A stretch of 64,000 nt of DNA from Metabacillus litoralis (GTDB lineage Bacteria; Bacillota; Bacilli; Bacillales; Bacillaceae): assembly GCF_007994985.1 (NCBI RefSeq), contig NZ_VOQF01000001.1, positions 1 through 64,000 of the forward strand, in the 5' to 3' direction. This document shows positions 63,401-64,000 of the stretch, piece after piece. The notes under the pieces were generated by a model. It saw only the letters and a program-made list of their open reading frames with translations. It made no database searches and was not told where the DNA came from. The translations under genes and the position numbers were made by a program. The stretch's first letter is position 1; each line of letters begins with the position of its first letter.

Positions 63401-63733
63401 ATGAGCAATAATACTGAAATTCATTTAGCAATAAAAAAGTTCAATCAATTGATAACTAAATACGCAGATAACAAGGAGTCAACGTTTTATTTCGTAAGTT
63501 TTTTAAAACAGTTTCTAAGAATGAATAATAGCAATAGCAATTCTGAACTTTGTTTATCATCATTTATTACAATAATCAAACACGAAATGCCGATTGTTTT
63601 CTATGAACTTCGTAAACGCGGAGAGTATGATGATGTTATTAACTTTATGGTCCATATTTCAGTAGATTACCAAAAAGCAAAAACAGACTTAGACAACCTT
63701 AGTAAGAAAATAAATATGAAAGCAATTCTATAG
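63401..63733 (+). CDS. Unknown 110-aa protein under c-di-GMP control
   Basis: MSNNTEIHLAIKKFNQLITK; mostly helical, with a hydrophobic middle (SFITIIKHEMPIVFYELR) and a charged C-terminus. GGAGGGG ribosome site 5-10 nt before ATG, probably masked by the riboswitch platform. No family recognised. It is followed by a strong terminator. Genes controlled by this riboswitch class often concern motility, adhesion or biofilm, which is the only functional hint. Confidence 0.78.
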   Translation: MSNNTEIHLAIKKFNQLITKYADNKESTFYFVSFLKQFLRMNNSNSNSELCLSSFITIIKHEMPIVFYELRKRGEYDDVINFMVHISVDYQKAKTDLDNLSKKINMKAIL

Positions 63734-63825
63734 TAATGTTAGATCCATAATCTGGTTATTATCTATAAAAAGGTCTTTTTTTATATAATGCTATATTTAT
63801 TTCTTAGTACGTTCCCTATATGTTC

Positions 63826-63864
63826 AAAAACGTCTAAATCCCTAATGGGTTTTAGACGTTTTTT
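63826..63864. terminator. Bidirectional terminator between convergent genes
   Basis: A long stem around AAACGTCTAAA/TTTAGACGTTT, with A and T runs on both flanks, closes the 63401 gene and the minus-strand gene ending at 63877. Confidence 0.85.
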
Positions 63865-63876
63865 AATTAGTTTGTT

Positions 63877-64000
63877 CTAATTTTTAATCGATTCTTGATA
63901 GAGATCGGCGTAAGTTTTTGAACCTTGAATTAAATCATCACAAAATGCAGCAACATCTGTTCCTGTCACTTCAAGCACACCTTTCCCAGCAGCTACTCCT
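63877..64000 (-). CDS. 3' end of an unidentified gene (runs off window end)
   Basis: Only 40 codons are seen, GVAAGKGVLEVTGTDVAAFC and DDLIQGSKTYADLYQ then ESIKN and stop. No start lies in the window. The Gly/Ala-rich run followed by an acidic helix could be the end of an enzyme, but no family can be named. Confidence 0.65.
   Translation of the reverse strand, partial: GVAAGKGVLEVTGTDVAAFCDDLIQGSKTYADLYQESIKN

Overview
The window looks like a chromosomal accessory region from a low-GC Gram-positive endospore-former relative (Bacillaceae, Bacillus sensu lato). The grounds are the strong AGGAGG-type ribosome sites, frequent TTG/GTG starts, YesM/YesN-like and PadR-type regulators, an LXG protein and a YwqK-like protein, type I toxins of the TxpA/BsrE kind, and a CcpA-like cre site. 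No tRNA, rRNA, CRISPR array, transposase or phage structural gene was seen.

Left part (1-25 kb) is a defence island. It starts with the 5' part of an LXG (type VII secretion) toxin gene. Then comes an McrB/McrC type IV restriction pair, a NERD-nuclease/UvrD-type helicase, and an AspBHI/MspJI-like modified-cytosine-dependent endonuclease. Next is a tightly coupled four-gene operon (8.5-18.3 kb): a 678-aa and a 326-aa protein I do not recognise, a 1901-aa DEAD/DEAH helicase with a DUF1998-like C-terminus (DruE-like), and a RecB/AddB-type nuclease with Fe-S cysteines. After that come an HNH endonuclease, a small unknown, a MazG-like pyrophosphohydrolase, a Nudix hydrolase, and a divergent type II-like restriction-modification pair (574-aa presumed endonuclease and C5 cytosine methyltransferase).

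Middle part (25-48 kb): an ABC-2 exporter and PadR repressor that share a palindromic operator, then a carbohydrate-use region. The latter has an AraC regulator divergent from a GH2 glycosidase, a sugar ABC transporter with solute-binding lipoprotein, a YesM/YesN-like two-component pair, a GH35 beta-galactosidase, a DUF5107/TPR protein and a second divergent AraC regulator. A ParE-type toxin-antitoxin pair and a YwqK-like MORN protein lie between.

Right part (48-64 kb): seven related type I toxin-antitoxin cassettes occur in the window (one at 27.8 kb, six at 49-55.5 kb). Each makes a + strand antisense RNA overlapping the 3' part of a minus-strand mRNA for a 28-aa holin-like toxin. Five toxins look intact, one is truncated and one has a changed end and lost its leader. 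Between the two cassette clusters lies a second McrB/McrC-like pair (McrB-type AAA+ and DUF2357/PD-(D/E)XK). Then follows a locus resembling the reverse-LXG lipase toxin TslA: a lipase-motif protein, a small helical partner, and three tandem lipoproteins that are likely immunity proteins. Two of the lipoprotein units keep a stub of a deleted toxin gene. The window ends with an ECF sigma/DUF4179 anti-sigma pair, a class I cyclic-di-GMP riboswitch in front of a 110-aa unknown gene, and the 3' end of an unidentified gene.

The overall theme is conflict: anti-phage systems targeting modified DNA, inter-bacterial T7SS toxins with immunity arrays, and addiction modules, interrupted by a CcpA-linked sugar-use locus.
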